The notes: generated by a model not told the origin, from the letters alone. Shown: positions 1-9,451, numbered from the stretch's first letter. The stretch: DNA of 64,000 nucleotides from Guopingia tenuis (GCF_014384805.1 NZ_JACRSS010000001.1:1025847-1089846), one strand, 5' to 3'. Program-made: numbers and translations.

Positions 1-1
1 T

Positions 2-688
2 GGCAATCTGGCCGCTATGCTGCTCCGCGAGGAGACCGACTGCTTCTGCTTCCTGGCGGGCCACGAATCCTTCGCGGCGGCGGAAGGCGCTATCGGCATC
101 GCAAAAACAGCCAACAAGGTCCGCAAAAAGCCCCTGCGCGTCATCCTGAATGGTCTGGGAAAGGATGCTGCGGCCATCATCTCCCGCATCAACGGGTTCA
201 CCCATGTGGAAACCCAATATGACTATGCGACCGGCGACCTCAAGGTTGTTTGGGAAAAACCCTATTCCAAGGGCGAGCGTGCCAGCGTGAAATGCTATGG
301 CGCGGACGACGTTTCCGAAGGCGTCGCCATCATGCGCAAGGAAGGCGTTGACGTTTCCATTACCGGAAACTCCACCAACCCCACCCGCTTCCAGCATCCG
401 GTTGCCGGCACCTATAAGAAATGGGCCATCGAAAACGGCAAGAAATACTTCTCCGTTGCTTCCGGCGGCGGCACAGGCCGCACGCTGCATCCCGACAACA
501 TGGCGGCAGGCCCCGCTTCCTATGGCATGACGGATACCATGGGCCGGATGCACGGCGACGCGCAGTTCGCAGGCTCTTCCTCTGTTCCGGCTCATGTGGA
601 GATGATGGGCCTCATCGGAATGGGCAACAACCCCATGGTCGGCGCATCTGTTGCGGTTGCCGTTGCGGTAGAGCAGGCGAGCAAATAA
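2..688 (+). CDS. GGGtGRT-family protein, 5' end outside window
   Basis: The frame is open from the first bases of the window, so the N terminus is missing; 228 residues are visible. The protein matches the GGGtGRT family, named for its glycine-rich signature, seen here as GGGTGRT around visible residues 155-161 and followed by LHPDN. The family is common in anaerobes and has no established reaction that I know of. No membrane segments are visible; a small-residue-rich tail (GASVAVAVAVEQASK) ends the chain. A strong hairpin with a T-run follows, so transcription stops here. The first ATG in view (position 17) is internal and is probably not the start. Confidence 0.85.
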   Translation, partial: GNLAAMLLREETDCFCFLAGHESFAAAEGAIGIAKTANKVRKKPLRVILNGLGKDAAAIISRINGFTHVETQYDYATGDLKVVWEKPYSKGERASVKCYGADDVSEGVAIMRKEGVDVSITGNSTNPTRFQHPVAGTYKKWAIENGKKYFSVASGGGTGRTLHPDNMAAGPASYGMTDTMGRMHGDAQFAGSSSVPAHVEMMGLIGMGNNPMVGASVAVAVAVEQASK

Positions 689-742
689 TCGCATCATAAT
701 GCGGTTTTTCGCAAACGCGTACGAAACATCATTTAAAAATTG

Positions 743-795
743 ACTTAGACACATCATCGTGCGGAAAATGCCGATGATGTGTCTAATTTTTTTGC
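743..795 (+). terminator. Rho-independent terminator after the GGGtGRT gene
   Basis: A perfect 15-bp stem (745-759 pairing with 772-786) with a 12-nt loop is followed by seven T residues on the + strand. It lies about 55 nt past the stop codon of the upstream gene. Confidence 0.9.
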
Positions 796-1483
796 TTAGG
801 CACATCTGAAGGATGGGAGTAATCTAAAATAAAGAAATCCAAATGCTGAAAGAAAGTAATGACGATTGCATTGAGAGAGGGGACGATAGGACATTATAAG
901 CAATTCTATACAACGCAGTTTTGCAAGGTCATTCCTTCCCCCCCCAGAACTGCCGCTCAATAAATTTACACAAAAGACCTAATCGATTATGCAACCCATC
1001 TCACCAAAATGCCGGAAAACGATAGGCGTATTCACACTCTCCTTGGAATTCAATTATATCGTTTCATCTTCTCATGAGAAAGAAATATATTTCCCCATTT
1101 CAAAATGAAAATCAGCAAAGTGGTAAAAAAAGGCCAATGGAGACTTTTGCAGAAAAGAAACAGCTAAAAAATGATGAGGCGTGCCTTTTGAAACACTTAT
1201 ATACAATAGGGGGATAAATTTTCTCTCCCCGTTCTCCTTAAAATAATCCACTCCCCGGGTATACTCATGGATCTCAACCCCGGTTGTTGTTATATAGTTC
1301 ATCCAAAAGACAAAGATCGCAGGCTTTGCTGCGCCAAATGAAAACGGCAGAGCAGCCGGAGTATATTTGCCTGCATGCGAAGATTCAGCCGCAAAATATG
1401 GGAGCAATTCCCAACAGCAAGATTTATATCCGCTGTATGACCATGGCCCTGCTATGCCGTAAGACTGGCGTTTTTAGCAGGCA
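796..1483. other. Gene-free stretch with no recognised feature
   Basis: AT-rich DNA with no open frame that has both a ribosome binding site and recognisable protein character. A minus-strand frame at 1072-1407 would start with TTG behind a weak site and is not supported. The stretch could hold a decayed gene. Confidence 0.4.
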
Positions 1484-1522
1484 AAAGGGCGGCCGGAATA
1501 TAGAATCCCGTCCGCCCTTTCT
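1484..1522 (-). terminator. Terminator for the two-component operon
   Basis: Inverted repeat AAAGGGCGG (1484-1492) and CCGCCCTTT (1512-1520). Read on the minus strand it ends in a short T4 run. It lies about 85 nt beyond the stop of the histidine kinase gene. Confidence 0.5.
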
Positions 1523-1605
1523 ATATATTCCCTCTCGCTAAAGCGGGAAGCGGCGCTTTCTTCTCTTCTGCGCTTTACAACAACATTCCTCCGGAATCTC
1601 ATGAA

Positions 1606-2958
1606 TCAGTCAGCAGGAAAGATACAGGTGAATGTCGTTCCCTTTCCGGGCTCGCTGATGGCGGATATCTGCCCATGGTGTGCCTCTACAATCCATTTCG
1701 CCATCGATAGTCCCAGCCCGCTGCTTTCGGAATTTCTCGAGGGATCTACCTGATAAAACCGATCCCAGATATGCGGCAGATCCTTGGGGGCGATCCCAAT
1801 CCCGTCGTCCTTTACGCTCATCCGGATCTGGTTTTCCTCTTTTTCCACCGAAACCCAGATGTGGCCGCCCGGCTTTCCATAACGGATCGCGTTTTGCAGC
1901 AGGTTGCTCCAGAGCCGTATCATCAGCGTCTGATCCGCCTTCCCATATATGCCCGGCTGAATTTTCGCCTCCACGGCGATATCCTTTTCCCCGGCGATGC
2001 CGGAAAATTCCTCCACGGCCATTTCGCCGAGCTCACTGAAATTCAGGCGTTCCAGATCCAGCTTTTCCCGGCCCTGATCCGCCCGGGAGAGCAGCAGCAG
2101 CTGGGAAATCATATCCGACATGGAGGAAATCTTTCGATGGATCACTTCTACTTCCCGGCGGCCCTCCTCATCCAGGTGGTTCCCCTGCAACAGCTCCTCG
2201 CATTGCATGAGCACCACGCTGGTGGGCGTTCGCAGCTCATGCGCAACGTCGCTGGTAAACTGCTTCTCGCGTTTCATTCCCGTGTCGACAGCCTCTAACA
2301 GATCATCAAAGGTCTGGGCAAGCGTATAGATCTCATCGCTCCCTTCGCCCAGTTGAATCCGTTTGGATAGATCCTTCTCCTTTTGAATCCTCTGCACGGT
2401 TTTTGTGATTTTAGACACAGGATAAAGGGCCCGGCGGCTCATCAAATATCCGCAGACCGCAGTGAGAAAAATCAACAGCGGAAACAGAATCAGGGCGATA
2501 TGCAGCGTAAACCGGAAATCCTGCTCGGCGTCGCTGATAGAAACAATCCCCCGGACTACGACGGTTTGATCGTTTTGCATCAAAATCTCCATGTCCAGGA
2601 CGTAGTATTCCTTTTCCCCGGCCGCAATCGTCCGCACATCTCCCTCCTTAAAGGGAAGGTCATAGACAAATCCATAGGGAATTCGCCCATAGAGCAGCTC
2701 CTGGCTGTCCTTATCATAGACGGAAAGATAGACCCCGTCCTCCAGATCCATCAGATCTGAATCAAACTTCAGGCGCCCGTCCTCATAGTCAATATCATGA
2801 AAAGCGTCCGCCGTCCGCTCCTCCAAAGCGCTCTCTACATTGGACAGGATCTCATGGGAGCTGATGGAAAACAGCAACGCCAGCACGACGCACACGACCA
2901 GAATCATCACTCCCGTATGCAGCAGAACCAGCCGGGCCTTGAGCGATAGCTTTTTCAT
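1606..2958 (-). CDS. Two-component sensor histidine kinase (EnvZ/HAMP type)
   Basis: 450-residue membrane sensor that would autophosphorylate and pass phosphate to the adjacent response regulator. Visible parts: transmembrane helix at about 10-32, an extracytoplasmic sensor region of about 115 residues, a second helix at about 151-173, a HAMP linker, the phosphoacceptor H-box (VAHELRTPTS, His240) and a HATPase_c domain with N box (LLQNAIRYG) and G1 box (DDGIGI). The start overlaps the regulator's stop codon (ATGA, 2955-2958), so the pair is translationally coupled. The sensor region has no motif I recognise, so the stimulus is unknown. A PepSY protein gene lies just upstream of the pair, a frequent association, but a terminator separates it. 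Confidence 0.93.
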   Translation of the reverse strand: MKKLSLKARLVLLHTGVMILVVCVVLALLFSISSHEILSNVESALEERTADAFHDIDYEDGRLKFDSDLMDLEDGVYLSVYDKDSQELLYGRIPYGFVYDLPFKEGDVRTIAAGEKEYYVLDMEILMQNDQTVVVRGIVSISDAEQDFRFTLHIALILFPLLIFLTAVCGYLMSRRALYPVSKITKTVQRIQKEKDLSKRIQLGEGSDEIYTLAQTFDDLLEAVDTGMKREKQFTSDVAHELRTPTSVVLMQCEELLQGNHLDEEGRREVEVIHRKISSMSDMISQLLLLSRADQGREKLDLERLNFSELGEMAVEEFSGIAGEKDIAVEAKIQPGIYGKADQTLMIRLWSNLLQNAIRYGKPGGHIWVSVEKEENQIRMSVKDDGIGIAPKDLPHIWDRFYQVDPSRNSESSGLGLSMAKWIVEAHHGQISAISEPGKGTTFTCIFPAD

Positions 2959-3632
2959 TTGGCATCTTCCCTCAATATATAGCCATGCCCCCGGACGGTG
3001 TGGATGAGCTTGTTCTCATATCCCTCGTCCACTTTTTTTCGCAGATAGCGGATATATACATCGATCACATTAGAGCCGCCGGAAAAATCATAGTCCCAAA
3101 CGTGCTGCTCCAGCTTATCCCGGCTTAAAACAACGCCGGCATTCTGCATCATATAGTGCAGGAGGGCATATTCCTTGGAGGAAAGCCGGATTTCTTTGTC
3201 GCCGCGGAAAACCTGGCGCGTATCCATATGGAGCGACAGATCCGCCACGCGCAACACGCTGCTCTTCTGCGTAACCGGCTTTCTGAGCAGGACGCGGAGC
3301 CGTGCCAGCAGTTCTTCAAAGGCAAAGGGCTTGACCAAATAATCGTCTGCTCCGGCGTCCAGTCCGGTCACTCGGTCCTCGATACTGTCCTTTGCTGTCA
3401 GCAAAAGCACCGGAATCGCATTTTCCCGCTCCCTAAGCTCCCGCAAGACTGCAATGCCGTCCTTTTTTGGCATCATAATGTCTAAAATGAGCGCGTCGTA
3501 TTCCGCACACTGCAAATAATCCAGCACCTCTTCGCCGTCAAAACAGGCGTCCACGCTGTATCCATTCTCTTTCAACCGCTTTTTAATCAGTCGGTTTAGA
3601 TCCCTTTCATCTTCTGCAATTAGTATCCTCAT
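2955..3632 (-). CDS. OmpR/PhoB-family response regulator
   Basis: 225-residue DNA-binding response regulator. The receiver domain (about 1-120) has the acidic pocket (EDE near residue 8), phosphoacceptor Asp51 in LILDIMMP, Thr79 and Lys101 (KPF). A winged-helix output domain fills about 130-222 and ends with the typical VRGHGYIL segment. It is first in a two-gene operon with the kinase at 1606-2958, overlapping it by 4 nt. GGGAAAG precedes the ATG. A leftward promoter is expected between 3633 and the hairpin near 3700, but I could not pick one confidently. Confidence 0.95.
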   Translation of the reverse strand: MRILIAEDERDLNRLIKKRLKENGYSVDACFDGEEVLDYLQCAEYDALILDIMMPKKDGIAVLRELRERENAIPVLLLTAKDSIEDRVTGLDAGADDYLVKPFAFEELLARLRVLLRKPVTQKSSVLRVADLSLHMDTRQVFRGDKEIRLSSKEYALLHYMMQNAGVVLSRDKLEQHVWDYDFSGGSNVIDVYIRYLRKKVDEGYENKLIHTVRGHGYILREDAK

Positions 3633-3697
3633 TTGCTTTCCCGCCTTTTTATCAGTATATCATATCCCAGGCAGCTGTTTCCACATTCTGTATATGG

Positions 3698-3734
3698 AAA
3701 ATCCGCAGCAGATTGCGCTGCGGATTTTCTTTTA
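3698..3734 (-). terminator. Hairpin terminator after the PepSY gene
   Basis: Perfect inverted repeat GAAAATCCGCAGC / GCTGCGGATTTTC around a 7-nt loop, just past the stop of the PepSY gene at 3754 and upstream of the response regulator. It separates the two transcription units. Confidence 0.7.
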
Positions 3735-3753
3735 TGCAGTCTTTGAATTTATA

Positions 3754-4671
3754 TCAATCCCAGTTCTCTGCGCTCCATTCGATAAAATTCCCGGTGGCCG
3801 CATCCATTTCAAATTCATATTCCATCCGATTATAGTAAATTTCTCCCTCATAAACCTGGCGGCCGTCGTCGCGGTCGAGCTGAATGCGGATATCCTGTTC
3901 CGTCGCTCCGGGCACTCTTGCCAGCGCCAGGCTGCGCGCCTTATCCAGGGAAAGAATCTCCCCGCTTGTGCCATTGGCATTCCCGCTGTTTCCATTCCCG
4001 GGCGTATAGTTTTCGATGTCAAAATCCGAACTGAGAATTTTCCCCGTGGATTTTTCAATATCATAGTCGTATTCTTTTCCCTTGGCATAAAATTCCACTT
4101 CATAGATAGCGCGTCCGTCGTCATAGTCTTCTTTCACCCAGAGGAATTCCGTATCAGCTTCCTTCACACCGGCATCCTCCAATGCGATGCTTTTTGCCTT
4201 ATCTTTGGTAATGGCCGAAGTGCTGGCGGATTGACTGGCCTGCGGCGACGTTGCCGGCGTCTGGGTTGTCTCGGGAGACGGGGCGGGAGTGTTTTCCGCC
4301 AAATCGTCGCTCGTGTTCGCCGGATCCGTTCCAGCGATTCCCGAAGTCACTGCATCAAAGGAGGAATTCAGGATCTCTCCCGAGTTTCTTGCCACATCAT
4401 AGTCATAACTCTTATCCGCCGTCTTAAACGCGATCTCATAAACCGGAGAGCCGTCCTCGGTACCTTTGCTCACCTTCAGCGCAACTATGTCGCTTTCCGA
4501 AACCCCTGCATGGGCGAAGGCGGCTGTTTTCGCCTCCTGTTCGCTGATTTCCCCGCTTTTTTGCCCGGAGGAAAGTGCCAGCGCTGTCCCACCGCCGATC
4601 ACCAAAACCGCGGCCACTACAATCAGCACAACTGCTTTGGTATTTAATTTTTTCAGAAAATCAAGTTTCAT
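3754..4671 (-). CDS. Membrane-anchored PepSY-domain protein
   Basis: 305 residues from the chosen ATG at 4671, which has AAGGGAG 7 nt upstream; the longer frame from 4701 has no such site. An N-terminal anchor (about 7-33) is followed by three PepSY-like repeats of about 65-70 residues with motifs such as DKAKSIALEDAGV, DKARSLALARVPG and YEGEIYYN. A Ser/Thr/Pro-rich linker lies between the first and second repeats (PSPETTQTPATS). PepSY repeats are known as inhibitory or protein-binding modules in secreted proteases and also occur alone in extracytoplasmic proteins. An extracytoplasmic regulatory or binding role is likely; the partner is unknown. The neighbouring two-component genes suggest, but do not prove, a link. 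Confidence 0.8.
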   Translation of the reverse strand: MKLDFLKKLNTKAVVLIVVAAVLVIGGGTALALSSGQKSGEISEQEAKTAAFAHAGVSESDIVALKVSKGTEDGSPVYEIAFKTADKSYDYDVARNSGEILNSSFDAVTSGIAGTDPANTSDDLAENTPAPSPETTQTPATSPQASQSASTSAITKDKAKSIALEDAGVKEADTEFLWVKEDYDDGRAIYEVEFYAKGKEYDYDIEKSTGKILSSDFDIENYTPGNGNSGNANGTSGEILSLDKARSLALARVPGATEQDIRIQLDRDDGRQVYEGEIYYNRMEYEFEMDAATGNFIEWSAENWD

Positions 4672-4960
4672 ATCTGCTCCCTTCTTTCTATAGCCCATCA
4701 TACTTTTTGTTTCCGGCTATATCTGAAGTATACCCACCCCAAATTAAAGAAAGATTAAAATAAAATTTATTTTTTGATTTTTAAAATAAGAATATCCCCT
4801 ATGGCGCCCGGCCCCGCATTTGCATATTTTTCGTGTATTTCCAGGCGTCTGTTTTTTATCCGCTCTCTTTTTCTTTTCGAGATTAATTCCGCGCCGCAGA
4901 AATCCGCAGCCATCTTTCCCATCCGCAATATGGCTTTTTATATCCCCGCCGGTTTTAAAT

Positions 4961-4990
4961 AAAAAAGACGATGCCGAAAAGCACCGCCTT
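4961..4990 (-). terminator. Terminator after the flippase-like gene
   Basis: On the minus strand an 8-bp stem containing two G-T pairs (4967-4974 with 4981-4988) is followed by TTTTTTATTT. It lies 16 nt past the stop of the gene at 5006. Confidence 0.75.
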
Positions 4991-5005
4991 TAAAGCAATT
5001 GTTTC

Positions 5006-6091
5006 TTATCCCTGGCCCTCTGCCTCCGGGGGTAGTGTTTCCTTTCCCCTTTTTTTGCCGCGGATCATATAATACACTTCGTCCCAGATAATCAGAATCG
5101 CACCCACGATCAGATTGGAATAATAGGTGAACAGCCGCCAGATCATCATGGCAAAATAGAGCAGGTTCTCGGGGAAATACAGCGCAAAGAACAGATAAAA
5201 TCCGCCCTCGCTGGCGCCGATCGCCCCCGGCGTCGGGAAAAATGCGACCGCCAGATAGAGGAAAATCTGCATGGTGAATAAATCGATATAGCCGGCGCCC
5301 TGCAGCCCCACACCCCGGTAAATGCAATAGGTGATGGAATACAGGCTCAGAATCGAAAGCACCGAAAGCAGCAATACAATGACCGATCGGCTGGGCTGCT
5401 TCCGGATAAATTCTCCGGCAGTAGCGAATTCATCGACCCCTTTTGTGAACTTCTCGGTCATCCGATCCTTCTTTTTCTTAAAGAAGGAGATTTTCGTAAG
5501 CACACGGATGACAAACATCCCAATCCGCAGCACCAGCTTTCGGTTGATCAAGATGAAAAGCAGGAACAGCACCGTGGCAAAATTGATGACAAACCCCAGC
5601 GTCGTCAGCCAGAACAGCGCGTTATAGCTCTCATAGATCATCTGCCCCCGGACGATCATGGTTACGACATAGAAAATGCACATGGAGAGCACATAGCCGA
5701 TAAACCGGACGGCCAGAATACAGGTAGACTTCGCAAAATTCACGCCATAGCGCTTATAATATCCCATCTGCATGGGCTGTCCGCCTGTAGAAAACGGCGT
5801 GATCGCACTATAATATTCGCCGATCAGCGTGACCTTCAAATTCTTCCAGAAAGACACTTTGCAGTGCATCGTATGGGTCAGATATTGCAGAACCACACCC
5901 TGCACCAGCCAGAACCCCAGCACGCAAAGGCCGCAAAGCAACAACCAGTTCGTATTAAATTCATTCAGATGCTGCCCAATGCTCACAAAATTGGGATCGG
6001 AAAAACCCAGGAAATAAATGATTAAAAAAGTTCCAACAATGTAAACCAGCTGCCAGAGCAGCTTCAGACTTTTTTTCCTTGTCTTTTTCAT
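5006..6091 (-). CDS. Flippase-like membrane protein (YbhN/AglD/MprF-N family, LPG_synthase_TM)
   Basis: 361-residue protein with about seven to eight hydrophobic segments, matching the family of lysylphosphatidylglycerol synthase transmembrane domains formerly called UPF0104. Characteristic parts are the PFSTGGQPMQMG segment, the FFPTPGAIGASEGGF segment near the C terminus and the ANIIVG-like YYSNLIVGA motif. Members flip or move lipid-linked compounds across the membrane; no soluble synthase domain is fused here, so aminoacyl-lipid synthesis is not implied. GGAG lies 8 nt before the ATG. It is a single-gene unit between the PepSY gene and the SRP RNA. The substrate cannot be read from sequence. 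Confidence 0.85.
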   Translation of the reverse strand: MKKTRKKSLKLLWQLVYIVGTFLIIYFLGFSDPNFVSIGQHLNEFNTNWLLLCGLCVLGFWLVQGVVLQYLTHTMHCKVSFWKNLKVTLIGEYYSAITPFSTGGQPMQMGYYKRYGVNFAKSTCILAVRFIGYVLSMCIFYVVTMIVRGQMIYESYNALFWLTTLGFVINFATVLFLLFILINRKLVLRIGMFVIRVLTKISFFKKKKDRMTEKFTKGVDEFATAGEFIRKQPSRSVIVLLLSVLSILSLYSITYCIYRGVGLQGAGYIDLFTMQIFLYLAVAFFPTPGAIGASEGGFYLFFALYFPENLLYFAMMIWRLFTYYSNLIVGAILIIWDEVYYMIRGKKRGKETLPPEAEGQG

Positions 6092-6136
6092 ACCGACTCC
6101 ATAAGACCTTTCCCCGCCCCTTGGCGGTCCAATAAA

Positions 6137-6406
6137 AAATGCCGTACACCCGCATTCGATTCGCCATATTTACAGGCACTTCTATCTACAGCTCAAAACA
6201 GACCTTCCTGCGGCACACATAAATGACTACTTACTGCTGCTTCCGTCAGGACCTGACAGGGTTCATAGCTTTATATTGCACAGGATCCATTCCTCAACGC
6301 CGCATATAAACACCGTACACAAATATATGCAAAACCTCGTGCGGGAATTCAGCCTCGCTATAGCGGATTGCGAGTACAGGGCACCGCTAACTCCCCGCCT
6401 AGTACG
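6137..6406 (-). ncRNA. ffs: Signal recognition particle RNA, large Gram-positive type
   Basis: The minus strand carries the conserved domain IV core GTCAGGTCCTGACGGAAGC followed by AGCAGTAAGT (about 6225-6263) and, near the 5' end, the Alu-like segment beginning CTAGGCGGGGAGTTAGCGGT and containing CCGCTATAGC. CCCGCA in the 5' part pairs with TGCGGG near 6148-6153 to close the long helix 5. The predicted length of about 270 nt fits the large RNA of Bacillus and Clostridia. The 3' end runs into T6 at 6135-6140. The RNA binds Ffh for cotranslational targeting. Ends are estimated to within about 10 nt. Confidence 0.9.
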
Positions 6407-6540
6407 ACAAACTTATAATCCATACAAATATCCTTCCGTTCAGTCGTGGTTATTATATCCTATTTTCACCTTTTTAGCAACTCTTAATTTTTTCCTCCGG
6501 AAAGCAAATCATTTTTTTATATACATTCCCTCATGGAAGG

Positions 6541-6568
6541 GAAAAGAGCGGGAAACCCCGCCCTTTTC
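6541..6568 (-). terminator. Terminator after purA
   Basis: On the minus strand GGGCGGG / CCCGCTC pairs around GTTT and is followed by TTTT. It sits about 15 nt past the purA stop codon. Confidence 0.7.
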
Positions 6569-6583
6569 AGCAATTCTATTGGC

Positions 6584-7867
6584 TCAAAACATAGTTTTGC
6601 GCATCACACACTGTTCCCGTCCCGGTCCAACGCCGATCATGGCCACCGGAACGCCCGTCTCTTCCTCAATGAGCTTGACGTATTCCTGCGCCCCCTGGGG
6701 AAGATCCTCAAAGTTGCGGATTTCAGAGATATCGTCCCGCCATCCCTGCATTTCCTTATAGACCGGCTTCATCTTGGAAAGCATTTCCAGAGACGCCGGA
6801 TAGTTATCCACCATTTTTCCTTCGTATTCATATCCCACGCAGACCTTGACCGTGTCAAATCCGCCCAGCGTGTCCATCCGGGAAAGGGCAAAGGCCGTGA
6901 TCCCCGAAACCCGGACGGCAAACCGCAGGATTACCAGATCCAGCCAGCCGCACCGCCGCGGGCGCCCGGTTACCGTTCCAAATTCATGGCCCTTGTTGCG
7001 GATCGCATCGCCGGTTTCATCAAACAGCTCGGTAACAAAAGGGCCTTCTCCCACACGGGTCGTATAGGACTTGACGACGCCCAGCACATCCGTGACCACC
7101 TGTGGCCCCACGCCCACGCCGCAGGCGACACCGCCCGCCGTCGGGTGCGAAGATGTGACAAACGGATACGTTCCATAGTCCAGATCCAGGAGCATACCCT
7201 GCGCTCCTTCAAAAAGAATTTTCTTGTTCTGCTTCACATAGTCATAGATGAGCAGAGAGGTATCCTCAATCCGATCCTTCAGTTTCCGGCCATATTCCAA
7301 ATAGTCGTTTAAAATTTCATCATAGGAAAGAGGCTTCCCGCCATAGATTTTGGTAATCAGCTCATTCTTTCCTTCCAGAACCACCTTCAGCTTTTTGGAA
7401 AAGCGGTCCTCTTCCAGCAGGTCGCACATCCGGAAACCGCAGCGGGAGGTTTTGTCCGCATAACATGGCCCGATGCCGTTGCCCGTGGTTCCGATCTTCG
7501 CGTCGCCCAGGCGCGCCTCAGAAAGCGCATCCAACACCTTGTGATAGGGCATGATCACATGCGCCCGGTCGCTGATATGCAGGTTCGCCGCCGAAACGCC
7601 TTTGGCTTCCACATATTCTATTTCCTTCAAAAGGGATGCCGGGTCGATGACCACGCCATTTCCAATGACGCAGGGCTTTCCCTCGGAAATAATTCCCGAT
7701 GGAATCGTGCGCAGCTTGAATTCCTGGCCATTTGCATATACCGTGTGCCCTGCGTTATTGCCCCCCTGATACCGGATGACCATATCCGCTTGGCCGGCAA
7801 GATAATCCACAAATCTGCCTTTTCCTTCGTCGCCCCATTGCGAACCGAAAACAACTAACCCTGGCAT
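6584..7867 (-). CDS. purA: Adenylosuccinate synthetase
   Basis: 427 residues, the normal length. It joins IMP and aspartate using GTP to give adenylosuccinate, the first committed step to AMP. The N-terminal GTP-binding loop GSQWGDEGKG with its catalytic Asp, the GGNNAGHTV segment, the NGIGPCYADK segment and the late SYTTRVGEGPF and TGRPRRCGW regions are all present. AGGAGTG lies upstream of the ATG. It is a single-gene unit with its own terminator near 6555. The upstream 350 nt contain a hairpin-like segment but no riboswitch that I recognise. Confidence 0.97.
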   Translation of the reverse strand: MPGLVVFGSQWGDEGKGRFVDYLAGQADMVIRYQGGNNAGHTVYANGQEFKLRTIPSGIISEGKPCVIGNGVVIDPASLLKEIEYVEAKGVSAANLHISDRAHVIMPYHKVLDALSEARLGDAKIGTTGNGIGPCYADKTSRCGFRMCDLLEEDRFSKKLKVVLEGKNELITKIYGGKPLSYDEILNDYLEYGRKLKDRIEDTSLLIYDYVKQNKKILFEGAQGMLLDLDYGTYPFVTSSHPTAGGVACGVGVGPQVVTDVLGVVKSYTTRVGEGPFVTELFDETGDAIRNKGHEFGTVTGRPRRCGWLDLVILRFAVRVSGITAFALSRMDTLGGFDTVKVCVGYEYEGKMVDNYPASLEMLSKMKPVYKEMQGWRDDISEIRNFEDLPQGAQEYVKLIEEETGVPVAMIGVGPGREQCVMRKTMF

Positions 7868-8216
7868 TCTCTTTCACTCCTACAATTTTTTCGTGCTGCG
7901 GAATTTTCCACACACCTTTCCTATCATAGCAAGTTTCTCTCCATTCGTCAATCCGTTTTGCAAAATGCGTGCCGGAAACCTGCAAATAGAACGGTTTTTG
8001 GAGATACAAGCATGAGGTATAGCCTTTTTGCAGCCTCATTTTTCTCAGGGCTCCCCGCGGCTTTGTCAGGCGTCCTTTCCTACCGAATATGGCTCCGGGA
8101 TCCGGCGGCGTCCCGCTCTATTTTTTCAACGGCAGAATTCCCGATAGTTCTGGCATTTTTCAAATAAATCCCCCGGGAAAAATATCCCCAGGGGATTTTT
8201 CCATTCTGCTTTTTTC
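7868..8216. other. Intergenic region upstream of purA
   Basis: No gene is visible. ATGAGG (8012-8017) and CCTCAT (8033-8038) form a weak inverted repeat. A second repeat, AAATCCCC / GGGGATTT near 8165-8202, lies just past the surface-protein stop codon and may act as its terminator. Confidence 0.4.
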
Positions 8217-9365
8217 TCAGACAGAAGGTTTGCTTTTTCTCCCACGCGCCAGGACGGCAACAGCCGCTCCGGATATGCCTGCCAGAAGAATATAGGGCAG
8301 CATGCCCGTTTCCTCTCCCGTCTTTGGTACATCCGTTTCCGTATCCGCGGGCTTTGTTTCCAGCGCAGCAATCGCATCCTCGATAGCCTGCGCCATCGCG
8401 TCAACTTCTGTCTGCTGCGTTATGTTCTTTCCGCGCACCACCGCATTCACCGCAGCGTCTACCCCGGAAAAGTCCTTATAATCCTCCTTCTTCAATCCCT
8501 CCGCTTTCTGGATCGCGGCATCTACTGCCGTATAATCCGCATCCTTATATTCCAGTGCGGCGATGGCGTCCTCGATTGCCTGCGCCATTGCGTCTACCTT
8601 TTTCTGGGGAAAATCTTTGTCACGCACAACGGCGGCAATAGCCGCATCCACCTTGGAAAAATCCTTGTAATTTTCCCGGTTGAGTCCGTTCGCCTTCTGA
8701 ATCGCAGCATCCACTATCGCATAGTTGGCGTCGCTTTTCAGACCGATGGTCTTCTGCACAGGCGCCGCCAGCGGGCTGTAATTTGCTGCCGCATCCAATA
8801 CATTCACTGAAACTGTCATGGTCTCTGCCGTCATATCGTCAGCGGCAACAAAAACGGCGCTGTATTGATTGCCTTCTTTGATTACAGAGCTCCCTTCTTT
8901 CAGCCGGGCATTTTCCACTGTCATGGAAATTTCTTCGGCCAGCGGCAGACCATCGTTATAATCAAAATTATTGGTAATCTCAGCTGTGACCGTAAATTCA
9001 CTGCCGCGATAGACCACGTCATCGGCTTTTATCTCGATTGCCGGTTCAGCTTCGCTGATGACAACCGGCTGTGCCAGCGGCACATTCTTTATTACCATAT
9101 CATAGTCCGCCGAATACCAGTCTTTGTCTTTTCCCTTCAAAATAAGATGCGTCGCATCTACCTGGGTATACGTTCCTGCATTGGGGGAGGAAAGAATTCC
9201 ATCTCCATCCGCGGATACTTCGTCTCCCACAAAAACCCCGGCAAACACGAAATCCGTTATAGCGACGACATTCGTTCCATTATAGGTTCTTCCGGATGCG
9301 GTCGCCTCATTATAGCCGATTTCATCCGCTGCTGACGCCGCCATGGGGAGCGCCACACACGCCAT
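8217..9365 (-). CDS. FIVAR-repeat surface protein with LPXTG-like anchor, signal peptide interrupted by TGA
   Basis: The open frame gives 382 residues: a secretory-type N terminus ending in AASAAD, a beta-rich region (about 15-205) with MucBP/Ig-like character, two FIVAR-type helical repeats (about 215-273 and 278-336) and a sorting signal VPKTG (346-350), hydrophobic segment and RGRKSK tail. It would be a wall-anchored surface or adhesin-like protein. The ATG at 9365 has no ribosome binding site. The evident original start is ATG 9407 (MKKEKWL), in the same frame and preceded by AAGGAG, but its eighth codon is TGA (9384-9386). This is a probable nonsense mutation, so the gene may be inactive. 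Confidence 0.7.
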   Translation of the reverse strand: MACVALPMAASAADEIGYNEATASGRTYNGTNVVAITDFVFAGVFVGDEVSADGDGILSSPNAGTYTQVDATHLILKGKDKDWYSADYDMVIKNVPLAQPVVISEAEPAIEIKADDVVYRGSEFTVTAEITNNFDYNDGLPLAEEISMTVENARLKEGSSVIKEGNQYSAVFVAADDMTAETMTVSVNVLDAAANYSPLAAPVQKTIGLKSDANYAIVDAAIQKANGLNRENYKDFSKVDAAIAAVVRDKDFPQKKVDAMAQAIEDAIAALEYKDADYTAVDAAIQKAEGLKKEDYKDFSGVDAAVNAVVRGKNITQQTEVDAMAQAIEDAIAALETKPADTETDVPKTGEETGMLPYILLAGISGAAVAVLARGRKSKPSV

Positions 9366-9383
9366 AACACAGGCGCAAAGGCC

Positions 9384-9407
9384 TCATAGCCACTTTTCCT
9401 TTTTCAT
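9384..9407 (-). other. Start and premature TGA of the surface-protein gene
   Basis: ATG at 9407 behind a strong AAGGAG begins MKKEKWL, followed by TGA at 9386-9384 and then, in the same frame, GLCACVMACVALPMAASAAD. Together these form a textbook signal peptide broken by one stop codon. Confidence 0.8.
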
Positions 9408-9451
9408 TTTCTTTCTCCTTTCTGGTCGTTTCTTTAAAGATATCCTAAGAT

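Noticed and set aside
1072..1407. Leftward 111-codon frame in the gap after the first gene
   Set aside because: TTG start with a poor site and no recognisable domain, although GVEIHEYTRGVDYFKENGE looks protein-like.
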